This document shows, one piece after another, positions 43,895 to 52,595 of a stretch of DNA of 64,000 bases (the stretch's first letter is position 1; each line of letters starts with the position of its first letter). The stretch lies in NCBI GenBank assembly GCA_027064165.1, contig JAMOQE010000065.1, positions 19,514-83,513 on the forward strand, read 5' to 3'. Below the pieces are notes generated by a model. It did no database searches. It was not told the DNA's origin and was given only the letters and a program-made list of their open reading frames with translations. The position numbers and the translations under genes are program-made. This stretch comes from Thermodesulfatator sp. (GTDB lineage Bacteria > Desulfobacterota > Thermodesulfobacteria > Thermodesulfobacteriales > Thermodesulfobacteriaceae).

Positions 43895-45985
43895 ATGTTG
43901 GACTTTTTATTTAATCCCAAATCTGTAGCTATAATAGGTGCTTCTGATAATCCTAAGAAAATAGGGTATGCTTTAGTCAAAAATTTAATTGATGCGGGCT
44001 TTACAGGTAGCATTTATCCAATTAATCCCAGAAAAAAAGAAATTCTTGGACTTCCTGTTTATCCTTCAATTATAGAAGCTCCTGAAGTGCCAGAATTGGC
44101 AGTCATTGCAGTTCCTGCTGTAGCTGTTTTGGAGGTGCTGGAAGAGTGTGGAAAAAAGGGAGTTAAAGGGGTAGTGGTTATCACTGCTGGTTTTAGAGAA
44201 ACCGGAGAAGAAGGAGCAATTTTAGAAAGGAAAATTCTGGAAACTGTAAAGAAATACAACCTGAGGATGGTTGGTCCCAATTGTTTGGGGGTGATGAATA
44301 CTAAAACCGGGTTAAATGCCACTTTTGCTCCGGATTTTCCTCCTTCTGGCAGAGCTTCTCTATTTTCTCAATCCGGTGCATTAGGAGTAGCCCTTATTGA
44401 CTGGGCTATGGAAAATAATTTTGGTTTTTCAAAATTTGTAAGCCTGGGGAACAAAGCAGATTTAAATGAATGTGACTTCTTGGAATACTTTGGAGAGGAT
44501 CCGGATACAGACATAATTCTGGGTTATATAGAAGATATTACTGATGGAAAGAGATTTATTGAGGTTGCTTCACGGGTAGCAAGAAAGAAGCCCGTAATTC
44601 TTATAAAAGCTGGAAGTACAAAAACTGGAGCAAGGGCTGCTTCTTCTCACACAGGGGCTTTAGCAGGTTCAGAGACGGCGTTTAAGGAGGCTGTCAAAAA
44701 AACAGGAGTAATTAGAGTTTATAGTATAAAGGAATTATTTGAAACTGCAGAGGCCTTTAAATTAAATAAATTTCCGAAAGGCAATTCCCTGTTGATTGTT
44801 ACCAATGCCGGAGGGCCTGGAATTATTGCTGCAGATACCGCAGACCTGCTTGGTTTAAAAGTTGAACCACCTGATGAGGCATTTATAAATGCCCTTATAG
44901 ATAAACTTCCTTCTGCTGCTTCTTTATACAATCCTGTTGATGTTCTGGGAGATGCCACTTCTGAGAGGTATGCCCTGGTATTAGACGAAGCTATAAAACA
45001 TCCTAAGATGGATGGGATATGTATAATTGCTACGGCTCAGGCTACAACGGACATAGAGAATATAGCAGAAGTGATTTCCCGGAAAAATCAGGAAAGTTCC
45101 AGACCTATAATTGCCTGTTTTGTGGGAGGAAAAAGGATAAAGAAGGGGGTAGAGATTCTAAAAAATAAAGGAGTGCCCTGCTATTCTGATCCTTCTGTAG
45201 CTATTCAGGCTTATTCAAGGTTGGTAGAATTTTCTTTATTAAGAAGTAGGCCAGAGGAGCAACCTGTGGAAATTCAAATACCTCCGGAAAATAAAGAAAG
45301 AGTACGGTTAATCCTGGAAACCCTTCAAAATGCCGGGGTTAAATTCCTTGGAGAGGAAAATTCTCTGGAAGTACTTTCTTTGTATGGCTTTTCTTTTCCC
45401 AGGAGAGGGCTTGCAAGAACTCCTGAAGAGGCAGTAAAAATTGCCCGGGAAATTGGATATCCGGTGGTTTTAAAAATAGTTTGTCCCCAAATTTTACACA
45501 AAACCGAAGTGGGGGGAGTAAAGCTTAACTTAAACTCTGATGAAGAGGTTTATGAAGGATTTCTTGAAATGACTTCCAGAATAAAGAGGGTTATGCCTCA
45601 GGCCTTTATAAAGGGTGTTATGGTGTATGAGATGGTAAAGGAAGGGAAAGAGGTGATCCTGGGAGTGAGTGTTGATAAGACTTTTGGCCATTTAATTATG
45701 TTTGGTCTTGGAGGAATTTATGTGGAGGTATTAAAGGATGTATCTTTCAGGATTGCCCCTCTTACCTACAGAGAAGCACAGGAAATGATAAAAGAAGTAA
45801 GGGGTAGCAGAATACTTGACGGGGTGAGGGGCGAGGCTCCTTATGATAAAGAGGCAGTGGTGGATGCCCTTCTGAGGCTTTCTCAACTTGTAAAAGATTT
45901 CCCTATTATTAAAGAAATTGATATAAATCCTTTTATGGTGCAGCACATAGGAGCAAAGGCCCTTGATGCAAGAATAATAATATAA
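43895..45985 (+). CDS. ADP-forming acetyl/acyl-CoA synthetase, fused alpha-beta
   Basis: This enzyme makes ATP from acyl-CoA, ADP and phosphate in one step. It is a 696-residue fusion: residues 1-460 are the CoA-binding/ligase alpha part (FNPKSVAIIGASDNPKKIGY, GPNCLGVMN, SHTGALAG with the phospho-His near 252) and 475-696 the ATP-grasp beta part (YPVVLKIVCPQILHKTEVGG, FGLGGIYVEVLKDV). It has no ribosome site directly before the ATG because a hairpin occupies that place. Neighbours are a CBS gene and a DRTGG protein. Confidence 0.93.
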   Translation: MLDFLFNPKSVAIIGASDNPKKIGYALVKNLIDAGFTGSIYPINPRKKEILGLPVYPSIIEAPEVPELAVIAVPAVAVLEVLEECGKKGVKGVVVITAGFRETGEEGAILERKILETVKKYNLRMVGPNCLGVMNTKTGLNATFAPDFPPSGRASLFSQSGALGVALIDWAMENNFGFSKFVSLGNKADLNECDFLEYFGEDPDTDIILGYIEDITDGKRFIEVASRVARKKPVILIKAGSTKTGARAASSHTGALAGSETAFKEAVKKTGVIRVYSIKELFETAEAFKLNKFPKGNSLLIVTNAGGPGIIAADTADLLGLKVEPPDEAFINALIDKLPSAASLYNPVDVLGDATSERYALVLDEAIKHPKMDGICIIATAQATTDIENIAEVISRKNQESSRPIIACFVGGKRIKKGVEILKNKGVPCYSDPSVAIQAYSRLVEFSLLRSRPEEQPVEIQIPPENKERVRLILETLQNAGVKFLGEENSLEVLSLYGFSFPRRGLARTPEEAVKIAREIGYPVVLKIVCPQILHKTEVGGVKLNLNSDEEVYEGFLEMTSRIKRVMPQAFIKGVMVYEMVKEGKEVILGVSVDKTFGHLIMFGLGGIYVEVLKDVSFRIAPLTYREAQEMIKEVRGSRILDGVRGEAPYDKEAVVDALLRLSQLVKDFPIIKEIDINPFMVQHIGAKALDARIII

Positions 45986-45999
45986 ACCGGGAGGAGAAA

Positions 46000-47064
46000 A
46001 TGCTTCCCCTGTTTTTGGTATCCAGTCATCCATATACAGGAAAAAATTTTTTAACCTTGGGGCTTGCCCTAAATTTAAAGGAGAGAGGATATAAAATAGG
46101 TTATATCCATCCGGCGGGTAAATTGCCTGTGAAAAAGGGAAAAGCCTTTTTTGATGAGGAAGCTCTTTTTATAAAAGAGCTTCTGGAACTTGACGATCCC
46201 CCAGAGGTGGTTTCTCCTTTTGTTTACACTTATGATTTTCAATACCAGCTGTTTGAAGAAGGGGGTATAAGAATTAAAGAAAGAGTGATAGAGGCTATAA
46301 ATAGTCTTAAAGACAGAGATTTCGTATTTATAGTTTGTGGTGATACTCCTTTTGAAGGTTACTTAATTGATATACATCCCGGAGCCCTTTTAAAAGAGGT
46401 AAAAGGCAGGGTGCTTGCTGTTCAGCTATGGAGAGGAGATACCACCCTTGATGACCTTTTTGGTTTGAAAGAAATTTTTGGAAAGTATTTTCTGGGAGCA
46501 GTATTAAATAAGGTGCCAGTGGATTATTATCTTTATGTGAAAGAAAATATGGTGCCTTTTGCTGCTTCCAGGGGGCTCAAAATATTCGGTGTTTTTAAAA
46601 AAGAAAAAGCACTTGAGGCAGTTACAGTGAAGACCATTCTGGAAGTAGTAAATGGGGGGATAGTCTGTGGAGAGGATAAACTGGAAGAGTTTGTAGAAAA
46701 CTTTGCTGTAGGGGCTATGGATCCAGAAAATGCCCTTCGTTATTTTTTAAGAACACCCAATAAAGCAGTAATTACTGGTGTTCATAGAACAGACATCCAG
46801 CTTCTTGCTTTAGAAACTTCCACCAAATGTCTTCTTCTTACCGGTGGACTTGTGGCTAATGAAACCGTAGTTGCAAGGGCTAAAGAAAAAGGAGTCCCGG
46901 TTATAGTAACTTCTTTAGATACTTTTACAGTGGTGGATAAAATAGAAAATCTTATAGGGAGAGCAATGATAAGAGAGAAAACCAAGGCTATTAAGGCGAA
47001 GGAAATTGTGGAAAAGGAATTTATGATGGAAGAATTTTTAAGGTTACTTGAAAAGGAAGCTTAA
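46000..47064 (+). CDS. BioD/CobB-like P-loop protein with DRTGG domain
   Basis: A 354-residue protein of the type found as the N-terminal part of long phosphotransacetylases. Residues 1-200 are a BioD-like NTPase fold beginning LFLVSSHPYTGKNFLTLGLAL; the P-loop ends GKN instead of GKS/T, so ATP hydrolysis is uncertain. Residues 210-320 form the DRTGG domain (GGIVCGEDKLEEFVENFAVGAM, then CLLLTGG). It starts 14 nt after the ADP-forming synthetase, which suggests a regulatory role for acetyl-CoA/acetate exchange. No catalytic phosphotransacetylase part is attached. Confidence 0.82.
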   Translation: MLPLFLVSSHPYTGKNFLTLGLALNLKERGYKIGYIHPAGKLPVKKGKAFFDEEALFIKELLELDDPPEVVSPFVYTYDFQYQLFEEGGIRIKERVIEAINSLKDRDFVFIVCGDTPFEGYLIDIHPGALLKEVKGRVLAVQLWRGDTTLDDLFGLKEIFGKYFLGAVLNKVPVDYYLYVKENMVPFAASRGLKIFGVFKKEKALEAVTVKTILEVVNGGIVCGEDKLEEFVENFAVGAMDPENALRYFLRTPNKAVITGVHRTDIQLLALETSTKCLLLTGGLVANETVVARAKEKGVPVIVTSLDTFTVVDKIENLIGRAMIREKTKAIKAKEIVEKEFMMEEFLRLLEKEA

Positions 47065-47067
47065 AGG

Positions 47068-48390
47068 ATGAGGAGCTTTTTAATTACTGCTAAGTGGATA
47101 ATTACTGGGTGGGAAGAAGAGGCTATAGAAAATGGAGCCTTGCTGGTTGAAGAAGAAAAAATTTTGGATGTAGGTAAGGCAGAAGAGCTGAAAAATAAGT
47201 ATAAAAATCTGGAAGAAGTCAATTTTCCTGATGGTTTGATATTTCCCGGACTGGTTAATGCCCATTCTCACATTTCTATGAGCATTTTTAGAGGCATTGC
47301 TGAGGATCTGCCTCTTTTGACCTGGCTTAGAGATTATATTTTCCCTGTGGAAGCAAAGCTTAAAAAAGAGTGGGTTTACTGGGGAGCAAAGCTTTCACTT
47401 ATTGAAATGATGCGTTCTGGCACCACGCTTTTTTGTGACATGTATCTTTTTGAACCAGAGGTTATAAAAGCTACAAAGGAGGCTGGCTTAAGGGCACTGG
47501 TTGGAGAAGGGCTTTTTGACTTTCCCTCCCCAGGATATGGAGAACTTGAAAAAGGCCTTGCACTCACAGAAGAGCTCCTTAAAGCTTATGAAAAGGACGA
47601 ATTTGTTAAAATTGCTGTTTCTCCTCACACTCTTTATACCTGCTCTCCAGATACAGTGAAAAAGTGCCTTTCCATTGCAGAAAAATACGGTGCAAAACTT
47701 CACATTCACCTTTCAGAAAGTCAGGACGAAGTAAGAGAAGTAATGTCTAAATACGGCAAAACACCTGCTGAGATTCTTTTAGAAATGGGAGCAGTCAATG
47801 AAAATTTACTTGCTGTGCATTGTGTAAAACTCAAAGAAGAGGAGATAGAGGCCTTTGCTGAAAAGGGTGCAAGTGTGGTGCATTGTCCTGAGAGCAATTT
47901 AAAACTTGGCTCAGGTATCGCTCCTGTAGTAAAAATGCTTGAGGCAGGTGTAAATCTGGCACTTGGTACTGATGGGCCCGCCAGTAATAATGACCTTGAT
48001 ATGTTTACTGAAATGCGCACTGCTGCCCTTCTTCAAAAAGGCCTTGCAGAGGATCCAGCTATTATAAATGCAAGACAAATTTTTAAAATGGCCACTTTTT
48101 CTGGAGCAAGGGCATTGGGTTTTGAAAAATTGGGTAAAATTGCTCCAGGCTATAAAGCAGATCTGGCAGTTATTGATCTCTCTAAGGAATACCTTGTGCC
48201 TGATTATGATCCCTTTTCTTTGATAGTTTATGCTGCTAAAAGTGGATGCGTGTCTGATCTTATGGTAAATGGAAAATTTGTAATGCGTAATTATAAGATT
48301 CTTACTCTAAAAGAAGAGGAAATTAAAGATAAAGTGTTAGAAATCAAGAAAGAAATTCTTTATATTTTGGGTAAAAATTCCTCTAATTGA
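47068..48390 (+). CDS. mtaD: 5-methylthioadenosine/S-adenosylhomocysteine deaminase (amidohydrolase)
   Basis: A 440-residue metal-dependent amidohydrolase. Metal ligands are visible: NAHSHISMSIFRG, HIHLSES, HCVKL and LGTDGPASNN. This pattern, plus LLTWLRDYIFPVEAKL, fits the MtaD family that deaminates S-adenosylhomocysteine, methylthioadenosine or adenosine, and routes SAM by-products to inosine forms. In a futalosine-pathway organism the enzyme may also handle adenosine-type menaquinone intermediates such as aminodeoxyfutalosine, which would explain why futalosine hydrolase mqnB is used here; that link is inference. It lies 3 nt after the DRTGG gene and ends inside a terminator hairpin. Confidence 0.88.
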   Translation: MRSFLITAKWIITGWEEEAIENGALLVEEEKILDVGKAEELKNKYKNLEEVNFPDGLIFPGLVNAHSHISMSIFRGIAEDLPLLTWLRDYIFPVEAKLKKEWVYWGAKLSLIEMMRSGTTLFCDMYLFEPEVIKATKEAGLRALVGEGLFDFPSPGYGELEKGLALTEELLKAYEKDEFVKIAVSPHTLYTCSPDTVKKCLSIAEKYGAKLHIHLSESQDEVREVMSKYGKTPAEILLEMGAVNENLLAVHCVKLKEEEIEAFAEKGASVVHCPESNLKLGSGIAPVVKMLEAGVNLALGTDGPASNNDLDMFTEMRTAALLQKGLAEDPAIINARQIFKMATFSGARALGFEKLGKIAPGYKADLAVIDLSKEYLVPDYDPFSLIVYAAKSGCVSDLMVNGKFVMRNYKILTLKEEEIKDKVLEIKKEILYILGKNSSN

Positions 48391-48406
48391 GGAATTTTTT
48401 CTTTTA
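48373..48406 (+). terminator. Intrinsic terminator of the acd-DRTGG-mtaD unit
   Basis: An 11-bp perfect stem, AAAAATTCCTC and GAGGAATTTTT, with a 5-nt loop, followed by T-rich sequence. The mtaD stop codon lies within the loop and right arm. Confidence 0.8.
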
Positions 48407-48438
48407 ACTTTTTGAAAAAAATTTTTATAAAGTTCGCT

Positions 48439-48546
48439 TACCATCTTTTGTTTGTAATTGGTATAATTTTTGACTAACTAATTTTTGATTGGTTACTTAA
48501 AAAGGTGGTGGGATATTTTGTTAAAAAAAGTACAAAACTATTGACA
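48439..48546 (+). promoter_or_regulatory. Candidate promoter region of acs
   Basis: Two weak options lie in the 205-nt gap. A perfect TATAAT (48462-48467) has no good -35 (TTACCA 18 nt upstream). A perfect TTGACA (48541-48546) has only a T-run at -10. No terminator or ORF lies between them. The gap otherwise shows nothing recognisable. Confidence 0.35.
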
Positions 48547-48595
48547 ACCATTTGATGCTTTGTTTTTTTAGAAGAAAATAAAAAAGGAGGGGAGT

Positions 48596-50578
48596 ATGGC
48601 AGAAATTGCATCTTTGTTAAGGGAAGAAAGGATATATTATCCGCCTCAGGAAGGAAAAGACGAGGCTTATATTTGTTCAAGATACGAATACAGACAAATT
48701 TATCAGTACTCCTTAGAAGATCCTGATGAATTTTGGGCTGAAAGAGCAAAGGAACTTATTACCTGGTTTAAGTACTGGCATAGAACCTGTTACTGGGATT
48801 TTTATAAGCCTGAGATTCGTTTTTTTGAGGGTGGTAAGCTCAATGCCTGTTTTAATTGTCTTGACAGGCATCTTGATGATCCTTACATAAAAAACAAAGC
48901 AGCTATTATCTGGCAGGGTGAAAAAGAGCGTCTTCCCAGGGCCTATACCTATCAGATGCTTTTTAATGAAGTCTGCAAATTTTCCAAAATTTTAAAGGCC
49001 CTTGGAGTAAGGAAGGGAGACAGGGTAGCGATTTATATGCCCATGATGCCCGAGGCAGTGATGGCAATGCTTGCCTGTGCAAGAATTGGAGCAATTCACA
49101 GCGTAGTTTTTGGAGGTTTTTCTGCAGAGGCGTTAAGGGCCCGTATTCTTGACGCAGAGGCAAAAATACTTATTACTGCAGATGGTACTTATAGGGGGGG
49201 TAGAAGAATTGAGCTTTTTAAAAATGCACAGGCAGCTCTTGAAGGTGTGGATTGTGTTGAAAAGTGCATCGTGGTCAATCGTTTTGGAGATCCTATAGAA
49301 CTTCCCGATGATAGGTATGTGCTTTATGATGATTTGCTTAGTGATCTGAGTACAACTGAATGGTGTGAATGTGAAATAATGGATGCAGAGGATCCTCTCT
49401 TTATTCTTTATACTTCTGGCTCTACCGGGAAGCCCAAAGGGCTTTATCATACCACAGGTGGATACATGGTATATGTAGCGCATACCACTCAATGGGTATT
49501 TGATTTAAAGCCAGAAGATATTTTCTGGTGCACAGCAGATATAGGATGGATTACCGGACACTCTTATATAGTATATGGCCCCCTTGCTCTTGGAGCTACA
49601 GTCTTTATGTATGAGGGGGTACCAACTTATCCTCATCCAGGAATCTGGTGGGAACTTGTGGATAGATACAAGGTAAGTATTTTTTATACTGCTCCCACTG
49701 CGATAAGAGCACTTATGAGGGAAGGAGAACAGTGGCCTGCCAAGTATGACCTGTCAAGCCTCAGGATTCTCGGAACGGTTGGGGAGCCCATTAATCCTGA
49801 GGCATGGCTCTGGTTTTTTAAGCATGTAGGTAGAGAAAGGTGTCCCATAGTGGATACCTGGTGGCAGACAGAAACAGGAGGACATCTTATCAGTCCGCTT
49901 CCCTATGCCATTCCTCAAAAGCCCGGTTCTGCTACTTTGCCACTTCCCGGGGTTGAGCCTGTTATTTTGAGGTCTGATGGAACTGAGGCAGATATAAACG
50001 AAGGTGGCCACCTTTGTATGAAGAGGGCATGGCCTGGTATGGCAAGAGGAATTTGGGGTGATCCTGAAAGATTTAAAGAAATTTACTTCAGCAGATTTCC
50101 TGGTTATTACTACACTGGAGATGGAGCAAGAAAAGATGAGGATGGATACTTCTGGATTATGGGAAGGCTTGATGATGTAATTAATGTTTCCGGGCACAGG
50201 CTTGGTACCATGGAGCTTGAGTCTGCTTTTGTCTCCCATCCAGCAGTGGCAGAGGCCGCAGTGGTTGGAGTGCCTCATGATGTTAAAGGAGAGGCAATTT
50301 ATGCTTATATAGTGCTAAAAGAAGGCTATGAGCCTTCTGAAGAACTCAAGCAGGAGTTAAGGCAGCACATTCGTAAAGTAATTGGACCTGTGGCAACTCC
50401 TGATTACATCCAGTTTGTCACAGGGCTTCCAAAGACAAGAAGCGGAAAGATTATGAGGCGTATTTTAAGAAAGGTAGCTTCTGGACAATACGAAGATCTT
50501 GGTGATACCACAACCCTTGCCGATCCCACAGTGGTTAATGCCCTGATTGAAGGAAGAAAAAAAATAATGGGAGAGTAA
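48596..50578 (+). CDS. acs: Acetyl-CoA synthetase (AMP-forming)
   Basis: Acs activates acetate with ATP to acetyl-CoA, AMP and pyrophosphate. It has 660 residues. Conserved motifs are LNACFNCLDRHLD, the P-loop YTSGSTGKPKG (272-282), WWQTETGG, YYTGDGARKDEDGYFWIMGR with the hinge Asp, and the acetylatable lysine in SGKIMRRILRK. A strong GGAGGGG site lies ahead of the ATG. It stands alone between two terminators. With the ADP-forming enzyme at 43895, the cell can run acetate exchange in both directions. Confidence 0.97.
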   Translation: MAEIASLLREERIYYPPQEGKDEAYICSRYEYRQIYQYSLEDPDEFWAERAKELITWFKYWHRTCYWDFYKPEIRFFEGGKLNACFNCLDRHLDDPYIKNKAAIIWQGEKERLPRAYTYQMLFNEVCKFSKILKALGVRKGDRVAIYMPMMPEAVMAMLACARIGAIHSVVFGGFSAEALRARILDAEAKILITADGTYRGGRRIELFKNAQAALEGVDCVEKCIVVNRFGDPIELPDDRYVLYDDLLSDLSTTEWCECEIMDAEDPLFILYTSGSTGKPKGLYHTTGGYMVYVAHTTQWVFDLKPEDIFWCTADIGWITGHSYIVYGPLALGATVFMYEGVPTYPHPGIWWELVDRYKVSIFYTAPTAIRALMREGEQWPAKYDLSSLRILGTVGEPINPEAWLWFFKHVGRERCPIVDTWWQTETGGHLISPLPYAIPQKPGSATLPLPGVEPVILRSDGTEADINEGGHLCMKRAWPGMARGIWGDPERFKEIYFSRFPGYYYTGDGARKDEDGYFWIMGRLDDVINVSGHRLGTMELESAFVSHPAVAEAAVVGVPHDVKGEAIYAYIVLKEGYEPSEELKQELRQHIRKVIGPVATPDYIQFVTGLPKTRSGKIMRRILRKVASGQYEDLGDTTTLADPTVVNALIEGRKKIMGE

Positions 50579-50603
50579 AAATTTCTCCTTTCTCTGTCTT
50601 TTT

Positions 50604-50648
50604 TTCCCTTACCTCTCTTGTTTGAGGGGTAAGGGAATTTTTTATTTT
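50604..50648 (+). terminator. Intrinsic terminator of acs
   Basis: A 10-bp stem, TTCCCTTACC (50604-50613) and GGTAAGGGAA (50628-50637), with a 14-nt loop, followed by a T-rich tail. Confidence 0.85.
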
Positions 50649-50710
50649 TGCAGAGTTTTTAAATTGTATTAAATTTTTGAAAAAATGTTTTTTTGAAAAG
50701 AATGTAAAAA

Positions 50711-51049
50711 TTGAATGCTAAAATTAGAGAGAAGTACATGAAAATTATAGGAAAGGCAATAGAAAAAGTTCTTAAGGATCCGGTTATTATATTTTTTGGT
50801 TCTTTGGTAGAGGGTGGTTTTTCTGAAAAACTTTCTGACATTGATGTAGCGATATATGTGGGGAGACCTCTTACCCCTGAAGAATACTGGGAACTTCTTA
50901 CTGAATTTGAGGATCTACCAATTTTCAAAAAAATAGACTTAATAGACCTTGCAGAAGTAAAAAATAAAGCTTTTTTAAATAATATTTTAGAAAAAGGTAT
51001 TTTATGGAGAGGATCCAAAGAAAGTTTGAAAAATTTAAAAAGGCATTAA
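50711..51049 (+). CDS. mntA: MntA-type nucleotidyltransferase antitoxin
   Basis: A 112-residue minimal nucleotidyltransferase. The catalytic pattern is complete: GS at 30-31, DxD in SDIDVAI at 43 and 45, and a third Asp in KIDLID. MntA proteins transfer AMP to a tyrosine of their HepT partner and so neutralise it. The frame opens with TTG at 50711; an ATG at 50738 that would remove nine residues is an alternative. Neither has a good ribosome site. It overlaps the HepT gene by 46 nt. Confidence 0.88.
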   Translation: MNAKIREKYMKIIGKAIEKVLKDPVIIFFGSLVEGGFSEKLSDIDVAIYVGRPLTPEEYWELLTEFEDLPIFKKIDLIDLAEVKNKAFLNNILEKGILWRGSKESLKNLKRH

Positions 51050-51429
51050 AGCGTTTTGAAGAAATAGTAAATTCTCCCTTCTTTGAAACTGCCTTTTCAG
51101 AAGAGTTTAAAATAGAGATTTTAATTAAGAGGTTTGAATATCTTTTTGAGGCATTGTGGCAGTTTTCTCAAGCTTTTTTAAGAGAAAGAGGAGTTGAATG
51201 TTTTTCTCCTCGTTCGTGTTTTGAAGCATTAATAAAGGAAGGAATTGTTTCTGAAGGGGGAGAGCATATTGCCTTTGAGATTATAAAGCTAAGAAATACA
51301 ATTGTGCATGTTTATGATGAAGAAATTGCAAAAGATATTTATAATAAATTAAAACAAGAGAAATTTTTAAACTGGTTTCTTGCATTAAAAAAAGAGTTTG
51401 AAAAAATTTTAAAGCAGGAGGAAAAATGA
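51004..51429 (+). CDS. hepT: HepT-like HEPN ribonuclease toxin
   Basis: A 141-residue all-helical HEPN protein. The ribonuclease motif RX4HXY is exact: Arg 97, His 102, Tyr 104 (RNTIVHVY). In characterised systems this RNase cuts RNA unless its Tyr is AMPylated by MntA, encoded just upstream here. The gene overlaps mntA by 46 nt and the following alcohol dehydrogenase gene by 4 nt (ATGA), an unusual arrangement for a toxin-antitoxin pair. Confidence 0.87.
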   Translation: MERIQRKFEKFKKALKRFEEIVNSPFFETAFSEEFKIEILIKRFEYLFEALWQFSQAFLRERGVECFSPRSCFEALIKEGIVSEGGEHIAFEIIKLRNTIVHVYDEEIAKDIYNKLKQEKFLNWFLALKKEFEKILKQEEK

Positions 51430-52595
51430 AGAACTTTGAATTTTATTTGCCCACAAGGGTATTTTTTGGGAAAAAGGCTTTAAGGGCTGCTGAAAAGGAG
51501 CTTCCCAGGCTTGGGAAAAAAGCACTTTTCGTTTTTGGCAGATCCTCAATTTTTAGAACAGGGCTGTATGATAGAATAAAAGAGCTTTTTAAAAAAACAG
51601 GAATTGAAAGCGTAGATTTTGGAGGTATTAAGTCAAATCCCCTTTTTTCCAAAGCTATGGAAGGTATAGAGCTTGCTATTAAAGAAAAGGTGGATTTTAT
51701 TTTGGCGGTTGGAGGAGGAAGTGTTATAGACACTGCCAAGGCAATTGCCTGTGGGGTATATCACAAAGATGAGCTCTGGAGTTTTTACGAGAGAAAAGGC
51801 TTTCCTCAAAAGGCTCTTCCAGTTGCTGCCATTCCCACCATAGCTGGAAGTGGCTCTGAGCTTGATAATGTAAGTGTGCTTACTCATGATGAAACAAGAC
51901 TCAAGATTTCCATGAAGTCCCCCCTTATTTTCCCAAAGGTTTCATTTCTTAATCCAGAATTTACCCTTTCTGTGCCGCCAGATTATACAGCTTATGGCAT
52001 AGTGGATGCTTTTTCCCACTTTTTTGAAGTATTTGTAAGTTGCGAAAATAAAAGCCCCTGTATTACGAGAGAAATCTTGGCAACCCTAATGAAGTCCCTT
52101 GTTTACTGGTCTAAAATTTTGATGAAGGATTTTTATAATTATGAAGCTCGTGCCAATGTTATGTGGATATCCTCTCTTGGATTGACAGATTTTGTAAGGG
52201 CAGGGCTTGGAAGATACCTTTTTGTGATGCATGCCATTGAGCACAGCCTTAGTGGAATGTATGACCTTCCGCATGGCCTTGGTCTTGCCATAGTTATGTG
52301 TGGCTGGATGAAAAAATACAGCAATAGCCCGGCTTTAAAAGAATTTTTTGAAAAGGTTTTTGAGATACAGGCTCCAAGTCAGAAGGAAGTTTTTGAAAAG
52401 GGTTTTCAGGCTTTTAAAGAATGGATAGAAAGCACATTAAAGGTGCCCACCACTTTGAGGGCTGTTCAAATAAGAGAAGAAGAAATACCACAGCTTGCAG
52501 AAAAGGCTTTTGAAATTTTTAAAATCTGGGGCGCTGATAAGTATTACAGCTTGGAAGATGTGGAGGATATTCTAAAAGAGGCCCTTGAAGATTAA
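51426..52595 (+). CDS. Iron-containing alcohol dehydrogenase
   Basis: A 389-residue group III alcohol dehydrogenase. The coenzyme region VGGGSVIDTAKAIA is intact. The iron ligands are in YGIVDAFSHFFEVFV, MHAIEHSLSGMYD and LPHGLGLAI. It resembles butanol dehydrogenase/YqhD types acting on aldehydes or alcohols with NAD(P)H; the substrate cannot be told. It is preceded by AGGAGG within the HepT gene. Its 3' end overlaps the convergent riboflavin reductase gene by 4 nt. Confidence 0.92.
   Translation: MKNFEFYLPTRVFFGKKALRAAEKELPRLGKKALFVFGRSSIFRTGLYDRIKELFKKTGIESVDFGGIKSNPLFSKAMEGIELAIKEKVDFILAVGGGSVIDTAKAIACGVYHKDELWSFYERKGFPQKALPVAAIPTIAGSGSELDNVSVLTHDETRLKISMKSPLIFPKVSFLNPEFTLSVPPDYTAYGIVDAFSHFFEVFVSCENKSPCITREILATLMKSLVYWSKILMKDFYNYEARANVMWISSLGLTDFVRAGLGRYLFVMHAIEHSLSGMYDLPHGLGLAIVMCGWMKKYSNSPALKEFFEKVFEIQAPSQKEVFEKGFQAFKEWIESTLKVPTTLRAVQIREEEIPQLAEKAFEIFKIWGADKYYSLEDVEDILKEALED

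Noticed and set aside
48407..48595. Small gene or RNA in the acs upstream gap
   Set aside because: Only AT-rich sequence with weak promoter elements; no ORF, hairpin or conserved motif was seen.
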